Shown here: positions 31,200-42,307 of the stretch, piece after piece
How the letters are laid out: each line of letters begins with the position of its first letter
Numbering within the stretch: position 1 is the stretch's first letter
Assembly (NCBI RefSeq): GCF_900476395.1
Contig: NZ_UIHB01000001.1
Coordinates: 959,385-1,023,384 of the forward strand
Direction: 5' to 3'
Length of the DNA: 64,000 nt
From: Xanthomonas euroxanthea
GTDB taxonomy: Bacteria; Pseudomonadota; Gammaproteobacteria; Xanthomonadales; Xanthomonadaceae
Made by a program: the position numbers and the translations under genes
The notes under the pieces: generated by a model
What the model was told of the DNA's origin: nothing
The model's input: only the letters and a program-made list of their open reading frames with translations
Database searches by the model: none

Positions 31200-32144
31200 A
31201 TGGCGTTGAAGAAAGTTGTAATCAAATCTCGCGAAACCCGGGCGCAACGGTTGGCCCGGCAGTTCCAGGGCTTCGCTGCGGATCGACCGATGGTAGTCCT
31301 CGGTGCCGTGCTTGGGCTGGGCATGTTGATCGGCATCGGTGCCAGCACCGCCACCGGCATGGTGACCAATTCCGCGTTGCAGGCCAAGGTTGCCCGGCAG
31401 CAGGCCGAGCTGGCCCAGGCGCAGCGCGCCTCGCAGGCGCAGGTCAACGCACTGGCCGCGCGCATGGGCGAGCTGCAGGCGCAGGCCACCCGTCTCAATG
31501 CATTGGGCGAGCGGCTGACCGAAATGGGCAAGCTGAAGGACGGCGAGTTCGACTTCGACGCGCCGGTCGGCGTCGGTGGCGGCGATGAGCCGGTCAGCGA
31601 CATGCCGGTCGAATCGCTCAAACAGACGCTAGGGCAGGTCGAACAGCAGTTCTCCGCCTCCGGCCAGCAACTAAACGTGCTGGCCACGCTGATGTTCGAT
31701 CATCAGCTCGAACAGAATTCGGTGCCCTCGCGGATGCCGATCCGCAACACCTACATCACCTCCGGCTTCGGCGGCCGCGCCGATCCGTTCGACGGCGGCT
31801 CGGCCTTCCACAAGGGGGTGGACTTCCACGCCAACGTGGGCGACCCGGTGATGTCGGTCGCCGATGGCGTGGTCAGCTACGCCGGCGTGCGCGGCGGCTA
31901 CGGCAACGTGGTGGAAGTGGACCACGGCAACGGCTACGTGACCCGCTATGCACACAACTCTCGCCTGGTGGTGAAGGTGGGCGATCTGGTCCGCGCCGGC
32001 CAGCAGGTGGCCAGGGCCGGATCCAGCGGCCGCTCCACCGGCGCGCACGTGCATTTCGAAGTGTGGGCGGACGGGCGGGTGGTCAATCCGCGCAAGTTCC
32101 TCGGCGATACCAATACGCCGGTGGGCCGCCGCGGGCGCGGTTGA
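31200..32144 (+). CDS. M23 family metallopeptidase (membrane-anchored, LytM-like)
   Basis: Bitopic periplasmic protein with a LytM/M23 domain. Residues ~27-50 form a membrane helix, ~55-115 a coiled coil rich in Ala and Gln, and ~185-300 the peptidase domain with HKGVDFHA and the HVHFEVW motif, so the Zn ligands (H-x3-D and H-x-H) appear intact. Could cleave peptidoglycan cross-links or regulate amidases, like the EnvC/NlpD group. ATG 31200 is the first Met outside the dciA overlap. 314 aa. Confidence 0.9.
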   Translation: MALKKVVIKSRETRAQRLARQFQGFAADRPMVVLGAVLGLGMLIGIGASTATGMVTNSALQAKVARQQAELAQAQRASQAQVNALAARMGELQAQATRLNALGERLTEMGKLKDGEFDFDAPVGVGGGDEPVSDMPVESLKQTLGQVEQQFSASGQQLNVLATLMFDHQLEQNSVPSRMPIRNTYITSGFGGRADPFDGGSAFHKGVDFHANVGDPVMSVADGVVSYAGVRGGYGNVVEVDHGNGYVTRYAHNSRLVVKVGDLVRAGQQVARAGSSGRSTGAHVHFEVWADGRVVNPRKFLGDTNTPVGRRGRG

Positions 32145-32188
32145 CGACGGCGCGGGTGGTGCTTGATTCGTGAAGGCCCGCCCCAAGC

Positions 32189-32237
32189 TACAATAGGGTG
32201 TTGCCATCGACAGGGCGCAGTGCGCCCTGTTTCGTTT
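32189..32237 (+). promoter_or_regulatory. secA leader: -10-like box and hairpin
   Basis: TACAAT at 32189-32194 resembles a -10 box (weak TTGATT 20 nt further upstream). Twenty nt later ACAGGGCGCA/TGCGCCCTGT makes a perfect 10-bp stem (32210-32230) followed by TTCGTTT. It could act as an attenuator-like leader hairpin or a weak terminator of the preceding peptidase gene. No SecM-like ORF is visible. Confidence 0.5.
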
Positions 32238-32299
32238 ACGGCGGCCGGGTCTTGGGGACCGGCGTCGGTCAAACCGTTCCTTTTCAACCGGTTTCTTCA

Positions 32300-35019
<2,720 letters not shown>

Positions 35020-35038
<19 letters not shown>

Positions 35039-35107
35039 GCTGAGTTGACCGTGGTGCAGCCCGCCTGGCGGGCTGCACACCAGGCATCCGCGTCGCGGAC
35101 GCCTGGT
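35020..35107 (+). terminator. Three abutting hairpins at the secA 3' end
   Basis: Stem 1: CCACGGTCA (35020) with TTGACCGTGG (to 35054), containing the secA stop. Stem 2: GTGCAGCCCG/CGGGCTGCAC (35054-35078). Stem 3: CACCAGGC-TCCGCG/CGGA-GCCTGGTG (35077-35107). They share boundary bases and lack a T-run, so they may protect or terminate the transcript through structure alone. Confidence 0.6.
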
Positions 35108-35509
35108 GCACGGTCCTTGCTTCCGATCCCCGCGCCGTTGGCGCGCCCCCTTACCAAGGGGGCTCTGCTGACGGAGGGATTCGTTGGAGCTGCTGATACT
35201 CAGGCGTGGAATGTGGGCGGCGGGGTGCAATGACCCCACTGAATCTCACGCTTTTTCCAACTCTCCGCCTAGTCCCTGCCAACGGCTTGGCTTGCGTGGT
35301 TGCCAGGCAACGTCTGCAACCCGTGGCATAGACTCCAGAAGCGTTCGACCAGCTTGATGGGCGCTGTCCTGGTGAGCCTGGGCTTGGCGCGGTTCGCCCC
35401 ACGCTTGTCCATCGCGCGCCGGTGGCAACCATGCCTGCTGCACGCAGGCTTTTCCGCCTGCGACACTGCGGGGCGTATGCTCGATCCACGTCCTGCGGGG
35501 GAGTGCGTC
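35108..35509. other. Spacer secA to VOC gene
   Basis: No gene supported. Contains the short hairpin CCCCCTTACCAAGGGGG (35146-35162), sister to the one at 11262-11280. GGGGGAG at 35497-35503 is the ribosome binding site for the following gene. Confidence 0.6.
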
Positions 35510-35986
35510 ATGTCGCAGCTGTCCAGCCAGCAACTGAAGGTGTTCGTGCCTGCGCGCGACTACGCGCTGTCGCAGCGGTTCTATCGCGCGCTGGGCTTCG
35601 TGCAGGAGGACGAGGTGGGCAATGTGACCTGCTTCCGGCATGGCACGCATTGTGCGTTCCTGCTGCAGGATTTCTACCTGCGCGAGCTGGCCGAGAACCT
35701 GATGCTGCACCTGTGGGTGGACGATGCCGACAGCTGGTGGCAGCACGTGCACGATGCCGGCCTGGACGCGCAGTTTGCAGTGACCTGCAGCGTGCCGGAA
35801 GACCGTCCATGGGGCGCACGCGATTTCACCCTGCACGATCCCAGCGGAGTGCTCTGGCATCGGCCATCCACTGTAGACGTGAATCGGGAATCGGGAACGG
35901 GGAATTGCAAAGGCGGGCATGGTGCGTGCTTCAAACGATTCCCGATTCCCGAATCTCCATTCCCCGCCCTCAAGCGATTGCGCTGA
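35510..35986 (+). CDS. VOC (glyoxalase/bleomycin-resistance-like) family protein
   Basis: Small protein with one vicinal-oxygen-chelate fold: KVFVPARDYALSQRFYRALGF at the start, HLWVDDADSWW in the middle, WGARDFTLHDPSGVLWH at the end. The core is ~128 residues; the last ~30 (VNRESGTGNCKGG ... FPIPESPFPALKRLR) are encoded by a heptad repeat. Start 35510 has GGGGGAG six nt upstream. Enzymatic activity or ligand cannot be predicted. Confidence 0.82.
   Translation: MSQLSSQQLKVFVPARDYALSQRFYRALGFVQEDEVGNVTCFRHGTHCAFLLQDFYLRELAENLMLHLWVDDADSWWQHVHDAGLDAQFAVTCSVPEDRPWGARDFTLHDPSGVLWHRPSTVDVNRESGTGNCKGGHGACFKRFPIPESPFPALKRLR
35881..35965. repeat. GGGAATS heptad hairpin element, copy 7 (VOC gene 3' end)
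   Basis: G arm 35881-35907, loop 35908-35936 starting GCAAAGGC and ending TTCAAAC, C arm 35937-35965. Read as the C-terminal tail of the VOC protein. Lies 50 nt before the Nudix-ThiE start. Confidence 0.85.
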
Positions 35987-36014
35987 ACCGCTCACTCGCG
36001 GCACTCTTGTGCCC

Positions 36015-36962
36015 ATGCCCGATTCTCTGAGATCCATCCACGTCGTCGCCGGCGTGATCACCGACGCCCGCGGCCGCATCCTGCTGACCCGCCGCACCGA
36101 GACCCGCGACATGCCCGGCCTGTGGGAATTTCCGGGCGGCAAGCGCGAACCTGGCGAAACCTCCGAACAGGCCCTGGTGCGCGAACTCAACGAAGAGCTC
36201 GGTATCGAGGCGCAGGTCGGCGAGTGGTTGATGGACGTGCCGCAGCTGTACCCGGACAAGCGGCTGCGCCTGGAAGTGCGCCACATCACCGCCTGGAAGG
36301 GCAGCCCGCGCGGCCGCGAAGGCCAGGCAATGACCTGGGTGGCCGCGGACAAGCTGACCCGGTATTCGATGCCGCCGGCCGACGTGCCGGTGGTCGGCGT
36401 GCTGCGCCAGCCCGACCGCTATCTGATCACGCCCGAGCCGGACGATGACGCGCTGTGGCTGGAAGGCCTGGAGCGTGCACTGCAGGACGGCATCACGCGC
36501 ATCCAGCTACGTGCGCGGCAGGCCGAACCGGCACGCTGGCAGGCCTTGCTGCAACAGGTGCTGCGCCTGCGCGGCCGTACGCGCGCGCAGCTGCTGCTCA
36601 ACCGCGACATCGCACTGGCCGGCGAACTCGGCATCGGCGTGCACCTGGGCGCGGAGCAGTTGGCCAGCCTGCAGGAGCGCCCGTTGCCGGCCGAACAGCC
36701 GGTTGCCGCCTCGTGTCATGGGTTGGAGGATCTGCGCCACGCCCAGCGTCTGGGCTGCGATTTCGCGGTGCTGGGGCCGGTGCAGGCGACTGCATCGCAT
36801 CCGGGTGCGACACCCCTGGGATGGGAGGGGTTCGAACGCTTGCGCGAGCAGGTCTCCTTGCCGATCTACGCACTCGGGGGCATGCAGGTCGACGACCTGC
36901 GCGAGGCACGTGCGCATGGCGCGCAGGGCATCGCGGCGATTCGCGCACTGTGGCCGCAGTGA
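36015..36962 (+). CDS. Nudix hydrolase fused to ThiE-like domain (MutT family)
   Basis: Two domains. Residues 1-135: MutT-type Nudix hydrolase with the box GGKREPGETSEQALVRELNEELGI (split: GGKREPGET, RELNEEL), expected to sanitise oxidised dGTP. Residues ~140-315: thiamine-phosphate-synthase-like TIM barrel (GITRIQLRARQAEPARW, LLLNRDIALAGELGIGVHLG, FAVLGPVQATASHPGA, YALGGMQVDDL). The same fusion follows secA in related bacteria. The ThiE half lacks a check on substrate residues, so thiamine synthesis should not be assumed. ATG 36015 chosen; 315 aa. Confidence 0.92.
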   Translation: MPDSLRSIHVVAGVITDARGRILLTRRTETRDMPGLWEFPGGKREPGETSEQALVRELNEELGIEAQVGEWLMDVPQLYPDKRLRLEVRHITAWKGSPRGREGQAMTWVAADKLTRYSMPPADVPVVGVLRQPDRYLITPEPDDDALWLEGLERALQDGITRIQLRARQAEPARWQALLQQVLRLRGRTRAQLLLNRDIALAGELGIGVHLGAEQLASLQERPLPAEQPVAASCHGLEDLRHAQRLGCDFAVLGPVQATASHPGATPLGWEGFERLREQVSLPIYALGGMQVDDLREARAHGAQGIAAIRALWPQ

Positions 36963-37477
36963 CTGCGCCGTCAGCGACCTTGGTGGTGTTCGGCGGATTG
37001 CCCGGCGTCGGCAAGAGTTCCATCGCCCAGGCGCTGCTGACGCACTGCACTGCGTTTTATTTGCGTATCGATACGATCGAGCAGTCACTGCGCGAAAGTG
37101 GTGCACTCGCCAACGACGTCGGACCAGCCGGCTACATGACCGCCTATGCGCTTGCCGCGGCCAATCTGCACCAGGGTCACGTGGTGGTCGCCGATTGCGT
37201 GAACCCACTGCCGGTCACCCGTGAGGCGTGGCGTGATGTGGCGCGCCGCACACGCAGCCGCCTGTTGGAGATCGAAGTAGTGTGCAGCGATCGCAAGATG
37301 CATCGGCAGCGCGTGGAATCGCGGCAGAGCGAGGTGCCCGGATTGCGCATGCCGGATTGGTCCTCCGTGCTCGCGCATGACTACGTGGCGTGGACCGAGC
37401 CGCATTGGATGATCGACAGCGCCGCGCTGGACCCGCAGCAGGCGGCTGGGCAGATCATGGACCGGCTCGCCGCGTAG
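36959..37477 (+). CDS. P-loop AAA-type kinase-like protein
   Basis: 172-aa protein with Walker A FGGLPGVGKSSIAQ near the N terminus, YLRIDTIEQSL as a possible Walker B-like or substrate segment and VVADCVNPLPVTREAWRDVA, resembling zeta-toxin/kinase-type P-loop proteins (gluconate or chloramphenicol kinase relatives). GTG 36959 overlaps the Nudix-ThiE stop by 4 nt (GTGA), so translation is likely coupled. Substrate unknown. Confidence 0.82.
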   Translation: MTAPSATLVVFGGLPGVGKSSIAQALLTHCTAFYLRIDTIEQSLRESGALANDVGPAGYMTAYALAAANLHQGHVVVADCVNPLPVTREAWRDVARRTRSRLLEIEVVCSDRKMHRQRVESRQSEVPGLRMPDWSSVLAHDYVAWTEPHWMIDSAALDPQQAAGQIMDRLAA

Positions 37478-37595
37478 CCTGCAGGCCTCACCACCTGAGG
37501 CACGGGGTCCAACGGACTCTCGGAGCCGATACGCTCCACCGACGCAGATACTTCGCCACTGCGATCCGCCGGCGTCCGTCAAGGCGGGCGCTGCG

Positions 37596-38192
37596 CTAGA
37601 ACGTCACCCAGAAGCAGTTGTACTGCCGACGCAGCCGCAACACGCTGCGCGCGGGCGTGCCGCTGGCGAGATTCTGCTCCAGGCGCAGGCCCCAGGGGCG
37701 TGGGCGGCCCGGGGGTGCCGGGAGTGGGGTGTCGGTCGCACTGCCGTCCAGTGATGGAGCCGCCGCCGACGTGTCTGCATCGGCTTGCCAGGTCGGCGGA
37801 TCGCGTTGCGGGTACATCGGGACGATATCCAGCAACGGGCGTTGCACGATGGCTTCCAGCCGGCTCAGTACCTGGCTGGCGGCCGCGTCGGACTGGCCGC
37901 TCCACAGGTACAGGCTGGAGAGCCGGTTGACGTCGCGGCTGTCCACCGCCAGTTGCAGCAACGACACCAGTTCGCTCAGCCGGCGCGGGCAGCCGTAGCC
38001 AGACAGGCCGGTAGTGCCCTGCGTGCGCGTGGCCGGCGGCGGGCGCGCCGCGGCGCCGACATCTTCGCAGCGGCGGTCGGTGAACATGGTCTGCCCGTCC
38101 GCTGTCACGCATCGGCGGATCTCCTGCGCCTGCCCGCGCATGGCCGGGCAAAGGCAGGACAGCAGCAGCAACGGCAGCAGGAGGCGGGGCAT
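37596..38192 (-). CDS. Secreted DUF4124-like protein
   Basis: 198-aa exported protein: signal peptide MPRLLLPLLLLSCLCPAMRGQAQ, then a DUF4124-like segment EIRRCVTADGQTMFTDRRC with paired Cys, a helical middle (SELVSLLQLAVDSRDVNRLSSLYLWSG) and a Pro-rich stretch before VLRLRRQYNCFWVTF. ATG 38192 puts the signal peptide at the very N terminus; the longer open frame adds 44 basic residues with no export signal. Function unknown; likely periplasmic. Confidence 0.72.
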   Translation of the reverse strand: MPRLLLPLLLLSCLCPAMRGQAQEIRRCVTADGQTMFTDRRCEDVGAAARPPPATRTQGTTGLSGYGCPRRLSELVSLLQLAVDSRDVNRLSSLYLWSGQSDAAASQVLSRLEAIVQRPLLDIVPMYPQRDPPTWQADADTSAAAPSLDGSATDTPLPAPPGRPRPWGLRLEQNLASGTPARSVLRLRRQYNCFWVTF

Positions 38193-38336
38193 CGACGCAG
38201 CGTAACGGGCCGTGCGTGAGCCGGCGCGCAACGCGCCGAGACAGCGGTAGCCTATACGGCGCTTGCGCATCACGCGCGCCTGCCGGTGCCGTGCCCGCAC
38301 AGACAGCCAGCAACGGCATGGCATCGCTGGCGTGGC

Positions 38337-39164
38337 TCAGCGCCCGAGCAGCTGCAGCACCTGCGTGGTCGGCTTGGCCAGGTTGAGCGTGTAGAAGTGC
38401 AGCGCAGGCGCGCCGCCGGCGATCAGGCGCTCGCACACGGTGGCCACCACTTCCGCACCGAAGGCGCGCACCGCATCGGCATCGTCGCCGTAGGACTGCA
38501 TCTTCTTGCTGATCCAGCGCGGAATTTCTGCACCGCATTGCTCGGAAAAGCGCCGCAGCTGCGAGAAATTGGAGATCGGCATGATGCCGGGGATGATCGG
38601 GATCTCCACGCCCATGCGCTGCACCGCGTCTCGGAAATGAAAGTACGCATCGGCGTTGTAGAAATACTGGGTGATTGCGGCATCGGCGCCGGCATCCACC
38701 TTGGCCTTGAAGTAACGCAGATCGCTCAGTGCGTCGGTCGCCTGCGGATGGGTTTCCGGATACGCACCGACCTCGATCCGGAACGCATCGCCATGCTCGG
38801 CGCGGATGAAGGCGATCAGGTCCGAGGCATAGCGCAGGTCGCCCGGATGGCCCATGCCCGAGGGCAGGTCGCCGCGCAGGGCGACGATGCGGGTACAGCC
38901 GATCGCGCGATACAGCTTGAGCAGCTCGCGGATCTCCTGGCGGCTGCCGCCGACGCAGGACAGGTGCGGGGCGGCCTCGAAACCGTGCTTCTGCTTGAGG
39001 TGGCGCACCGTCTCGGAGGTGTAGCTGAGCGTGGAGCCGCCGGCGCCGAAGGTGCACGAGACGTATTCCGGCGCGTAGCCCTTCAACCTGGCCGCCGTGC
39101 GGTCCAGCTGTGCGCGCTGGTCGTCGGTCTTGGGCGGGTAGAACTCGAAACTGAGAGGCGTCAT
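38337..39164 (-). CDS. metF: Methylenetetrahydrofolate reductase
   Basis: FAD enzyme reducing 5,10-methylene-THF to 5-methyl-THF for methionine synthesis. Motifs: SFEFYPPKTDDQ (catalytic Glu), FVSCTFGAGGS-like EYVSCTFGAGGST, HLSCVGG, LALRGD-like IVALRGDLP, and ITQYFYNADAYFHF. 275 aa. ATG 39164 (MTPLSFEFYPPK) preferred over an ATG 30 nt upstream. A 28-bp palindrome lies 32-59 nt upstream of the start (39196-39223), pointing to transcriptional control by a methionine-cycle regulator. Confidence 0.97.
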   Translation of the reverse strand: MTPLSFEFYPPKTDDQRAQLDRTAARLKGYAPEYVSCTFGAGGSTLSYTSETVRHLKQKHGFEAAPHLSCVGGSRQEIRELLKLYRAIGCTRIVALRGDLPSGMGHPGDLRYASDLIAFIRAEHGDAFRIEVGAYPETHPQATDALSDLRYFKAKVDAGADAAITQYFYNADAYFHFRDAVQRMGVEIPIIPGIMPISNFSQLRRFSEQCGAEIPRWISKKMQSYGDDADAVRAFGAEVVATVCERLIAGGAPALHFYTLNLAKPTTQVLQLLGR

Positions 39165-39195
39165 CGCGGCGGGTCCGGCGGATCGTGCCGGCATA

Positions 39196-39223
39196 ATATC
39201 GCTTCATCGCGATGAATGCATAT
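39196..39223. promoter_or_regulatory. 28-bp palindrome upstream of metF
   Basis: Left half ATATCGCTTCATCG and right half CGATGAATGCATAT match as inverted repeats at 11 of 14 positions, with a perfect TTCATCGCGATGAA core. A related but less symmetric sequence lies before metK (63007-63034). Symmetry and distribution suggest a dimeric regulator such as the ArsR-type SahR/SamR proteins; the assignment is inference. Confidence 0.6.
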
Positions 39224-39374
39224 TTGGTTGCGGGTGTCCTGGATGCGGCTGCCTCGGGGAACTCGTGCATGCCTGCGCAATGTGCGACAGGGTTGGGGCC
39301 GCTTCGGGCGCCAGTCTCGGGGTGCGGCGTGCACAGTAAGCTCCAGTCCCCAGGCCACTTGATCGGAGCGCGAC

Positions 39375-39611
39375 ATGCAAGAGCAGGAAATGGATGTCAT
39401 CGCCGAATCGCTGGGCCGCATCTGGGTTGCGTTGGCACGCAGCGTCGGTGATCTGGCGCTTGCCCTGGCCGAGCAACCCGGCGTGGATGGCGACAAGTTG
39501 CTGAGGGACTTCGCCGCCCGCCTGCCGTCGGATCAGGATGACGGCACCTCCAAGGTGTTCGAGGCGATTCGCCAGTACATCGACCAGGACGCCGCGCCCA
39601 GCGCGCAGTGA
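39375..39611 (+). CDS. Small hypothetical protein
   Basis: 78-aa acidic, mostly helical protein (MQEQEMDVIAESLGRIWVALARS ... YIDQDAAPSAQ) with no family I recognise. Support for it being real: GGAG at 39363-39366, 8 nt before the ATG; balanced composition without Arg/Pro excess typical of shadow frames here. No signal peptide or membrane helix. It lies alone between metF (divergent) and the quinone oxidoreductase. Confidence 0.6.
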   Translation: MQEQEMDVIAESLGRIWVALARSVGDLALALAEQPGVDGDKLLRDFAARLPSDQDDGTSKVFEAIRQYIDQDAAPSAQ

Positions 39612-39935
39612 TGCGTTGCCACGTGCGTCTGCAATGCAGGCGCGCGTGCTGATGCGGTGTGGTCTTGCGATGCGCTTGCCGGCAACGGATGACGGCCCGG
39701 CCTGCGGGCCTGCGGGCAGTCGCCGCACAGCGGCGCACCCGGACTGGCATCAGCGGTGGCGTGCGTCCGTTGCAACACCGCTTCAACGCGTGCGCCGGCC
39801 ATCGCGTAGTCGCTCGCCCTGCGTTGGTTGAGAGTGGGGTCGCGCCGCGCGTGGGTGAGGTGTCGCGACCGGGCGTGCGCCATGCCTTGACGCAGGGATC
39901 CCTACACTGGGCGCACTTTCTACGGAGTGCTGCGC
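39612..39935. other. Spacer without recognised content
   Basis: 324 bp; no credible gene, tRNA, repeat family member or terminator seen. GGAG at 39924-39927 belongs to the next gene. Confidence 0.5.
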
Positions 39936-40913
39936 ATGAGCGATACCACGATGACCGCAATCGCCATCCGCGATGGCAAGGGCGATGCGGATGCGCTTTA
40001 CCCCGACGAGCAGCCGCGTCCCCGCCCCGCGCCGGGGCAGGTGCTGATCCGCGTGCATGCGGCCGGCATCAATCGTCCCGATCTGCTCCAGCGTGCCGGC
40101 CACTATCCGCCGCCGCCCGGCGCACCGCAGACGCTCGGGCTGGAAATCGCCGGGGAGATCGTGGAGCCGGCCGGCCGCTGGAAGGTGGGTGATCGGGTAT
40201 GTGCACTGCTGGGCGGTGGCGGTTACGCGCAGTACGCAGCGGTCGATGCGCGGCATGTGCTGCCGATTCCGGCCGGCATGGAGATGGCGCATGCCGCGGC
40301 GCTGCCGGAAACCGTCTTTACCGCGTACGCCAACCTGTTCGAGCATGGCCGGCTCGCCGCCGGGGAATGGCTGCTGCTGCACGGCGCCACCTCCGGGATC
40401 GGGGTGACGGCGATCCAGATGGCCAAGGCCGCCGGTGCGCATGTGCTGGCCACCGCGCGTTCGGCGGGCAAGGCGGCGCAGGCACGCGAGCTGGGCGCCG
40501 ATGTGGCGATCGACTCCACCACCGAATCCTTTGTCACCGTGGCCAAGGCGCACGGCGGGGTGGACGTATCGCTGGACATGGTGGGCGCTGCAGTATTCGC
40601 CGACACCCTGGAAGCGCTCAATCCGCGCGGACGTATCGTCTACATCGCCTCCCAGGCCGGCTCGACCATCGAGGTACCGATTCCGTTGCTGATGCGCAAG
40701 CAGGCCATCCTCACCGGCTCGACGCTGCGCCCGCGCAGTGCCGACGAGAAGGCGCGCCTGGCTGCGGAAGTGGAGCGCGTGGTGTGGCCGTGGATCGCGC
40801 AGGGCAAGCTGCGCGTGCTGCTCGACAAGCGCTTCCCGCTCAGCGAAGCCGCTGCAGCGCACCGCTATCTGGAGCAGGGCAGCCACCTGGGCAAGGTCGT
40901 GCTGGAGATGTGA
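39936..40913 (+). CDS. NAD(P)H quinone oxidoreductase (zinc-independent MDR family)
   Basis: Medium-chain dehydrogenase/reductase of the quinone-oxidoreductase/PIG3 type. N-domain GINRPDLLQRAGHYPPPPGAP and LGLEIAGEIVEPAG; nucleotide-binding LLLHGATSGIGVTAIQMAKAAGAHV; SLDMVGAAVF and GRIVYIASQAG. The structural and catalytic zinc ligands of alcohol dehydrogenases are absent. ATG 39936 has GGAG 8 nt upstream. 325 aa. Likely reduces quinones or enones with NADPH. Confidence 0.93.
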   Translation: MSDTTMTAIAIRDGKGDADALYPDEQPRPRPAPGQVLIRVHAAGINRPDLLQRAGHYPPPPGAPQTLGLEIAGEIVEPAGRWKVGDRVCALLGGGGYAQYAAVDARHVLPIPAGMEMAHAAALPETVFTAYANLFEHGRLAAGEWLLLHGATSGIGVTAIQMAKAAGAHVLATARSAGKAAQARELGADVAIDSTTESFVTVAKAHGGVDVSLDMVGAAVFADTLEALNPRGRIVYIASQAGSTIEVPIPLLMRKQAILTGSTLRPRSADEKARLAAEVERVVWPWIAQGKLRVLLDKRFPLSEAAAAHRYLEQGSHLGKVVLEM

Positions 40914-41040
40914 GTGCATGCGGCGGCCTGCCTGACGCGTGCGTGTCGGGCAGGTGGCGCGGACCGTCGCAGCGTGAGGTTGCCGGCCAGCGCATCGCAT
41001 CCAGGCAGCTGTCTGCAGTCGGCGTGGCTGCCACGGCAGG

Positions 41041-41160
41041 TCATGCAGGCGTGTCGACCACCGCTTCGAGGTGGTGCCCATCGGGATCGATGACGAACGC
41101 GGCGTAGTAATCGTCGCCGTAATCCGGTCGCAGGCCGGGTGCGCCGTTGCAGCTGCGCTT
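41041..41160 (-). pseudogene. 3' remnant of a VOC/glyoxalase gene
   Basis: The last ~36 codons read CNGAPGLRPDYGDD then YYAAFVIDPDGHHLEAVV, the hallmark C terminus of glyoxalase/bleomycin-resistance proteins (NG-x-PGLR ... FV-x-DPDGH-x-(I/L)E). The frame stays open upstream but the sequence (Cys/Arg-rich) has no VOC character, and no start or N-terminal beta strands are visible. Best explained as the surviving end of a deleted or frameshifted gene. Confidence 0.65.
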
Positions 41161-41371
41161 GTTGCCGCAATGGCCGCCCTTGCACGGCCGCCGGGTGCCG
41201 CAGGTATAGCAAAACAAGCAGGAGCGATGTCTCGCAGCGAACCGCGGCCTGACCGTACACTGCGCCGTTGCGTGCGCTTGTGCATCGCGCCGCTGCCGCA
41301 GTGTCCGCGTACAAGCGCCTGAAACGGGCGATCGCGGGTCCCGCCACTTCACCATCAGCCCGAAGGTTTCG
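41161..41371. other. Spacer before Gfo/Idh gene
   Basis: No feature recognised beyond possible decayed upstream portion of the VOC remnant on the minus strand. Confidence 0.4.
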
Positions 41372-42307
41372 ATGAAGCATCCAGACGCATTGCGCATTGC
41401 CCTTGTCGGCATCGGCAAGATCGCCCGCGACCAGCACGTGCCCACCATCGCCGCGCGCGCCGATGTGCAGCTGGTGGCCACCGTGAGCCGGCATGGCACG
41501 GTCGACGGCGTGCCGGCCTATCACACCCTGGAAGAGGCCTTCGCGGCGCATCCGCAGATTGAAGCGGTCGCGCTGTGCACGCCACCGGTGGGGCGGCATA
41601 CGCAGGCACAGGCCGCGCTGGCTGCCGGGCGCCATGTGTTCCTGGAAAAACCCCCGGCCGCCACCCTGGCCGAGATCCACGACCTGCGCGCATTGGCGCA
41701 GCGCGCGCAACGCAGCCTGTTCACCAGCTGGCATTCGCGCTGCGCCGCCGCAGTGGCGCCTGCGCGGGCGTGGCTGGCCGACAAGCAGATCCTGCGCGCG
41801 CATATCACCTGGAAGGAAGACATCCGCCATTGGCATCCGGGCCAGGACTGGATCCTGGAGCCGGGTGGCATGGGCGTGTTCGATCCCGGCATCAACGCGC
41901 TGTCCATCGTCACGCATCTGTTGCCGCGCCCCTTCGCGCTGCGCGAGGCGGAGCTGCACACACCGGAGAACCGTCAGGCACCGCTGTACGCCAGGCTCGG
42001 CTTTGTCGATACCGCGGGTGTGCCGGTGACGGCAGAATTCGACTTCCTGCAGACCGGCCATCAGCGCTGGGATATCGAAGTGGACACCACCGATGGCCTG
42101 CTCATGCTCAGCGAGGGCGGTGCCAGGCTGAGCATCAATGGCCAGCCGCAGCCAGTGGTGGCAGCCGGCGAGTACGACGGTTTGTACCGCCGTTTCGTAC
42201 AGTTGGTGCGTGCCGGCGAGTCGGAGGTGGACGTCACCCCGTTCGTGCATGTGGCCGATGCGTTCATGCTCGGCGCGCGCAAGGTCACCGCGCCATTTGC
42301 CTGGTAA
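41372..42307 (+). CDS. Gfo/Idh/MocA family oxidoreductase (galactose 1-dehydrogenase-like)
   Basis: NAD(P)-dependent sugar dehydrogenase, 311 aa. N-terminal Rossmann domain IALVGIGKIARDQHVP, the EKP motif (FLEKPPAATLAE) typical of the family, and C-terminal GFO_IDH_MocA domain with KEDIRHWHPGQDWI and GGMGVFDPGINALS. The overall pattern is closest to D-galactose 1-dehydrogenases (first step of a non-phosphorylative galactose route), but substrate is inferred. Start is the first ATG with family similarity. Confidence 0.88.
   Translation: MKHPDALRIALVGIGKIARDQHVPTIAARADVQLVATVSRHGTVDGVPAYHTLEEAFAAHPQIEAVALCTPPVGRHTQAQAALAAGRHVFLEKPPAATLAEIHDLRALAQRAQRSLFTSWHSRCAAAVAPARAWLADKQILRAHITWKEDIRHWHPGQDWILEPGGMGVFDPGINALSIVTHLLPRPFALREAELHTPENRQAPLYARLGFVDTAGVPVTAEFDFLQTGHQRWDIEVDTTDGLLMLSEGGARLSINGQPQPVVAAGEYDGLYRRFVQLVRAGESEVDVTPFVHVADAFMLGARKVTAPFAW

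Noticed and set aside
35045-35233. 62-aa ORF after secA
   Set aside because: Starts inside the hairpin series, no ribosome binding site, Ala/Pro-rich without family resemblance.
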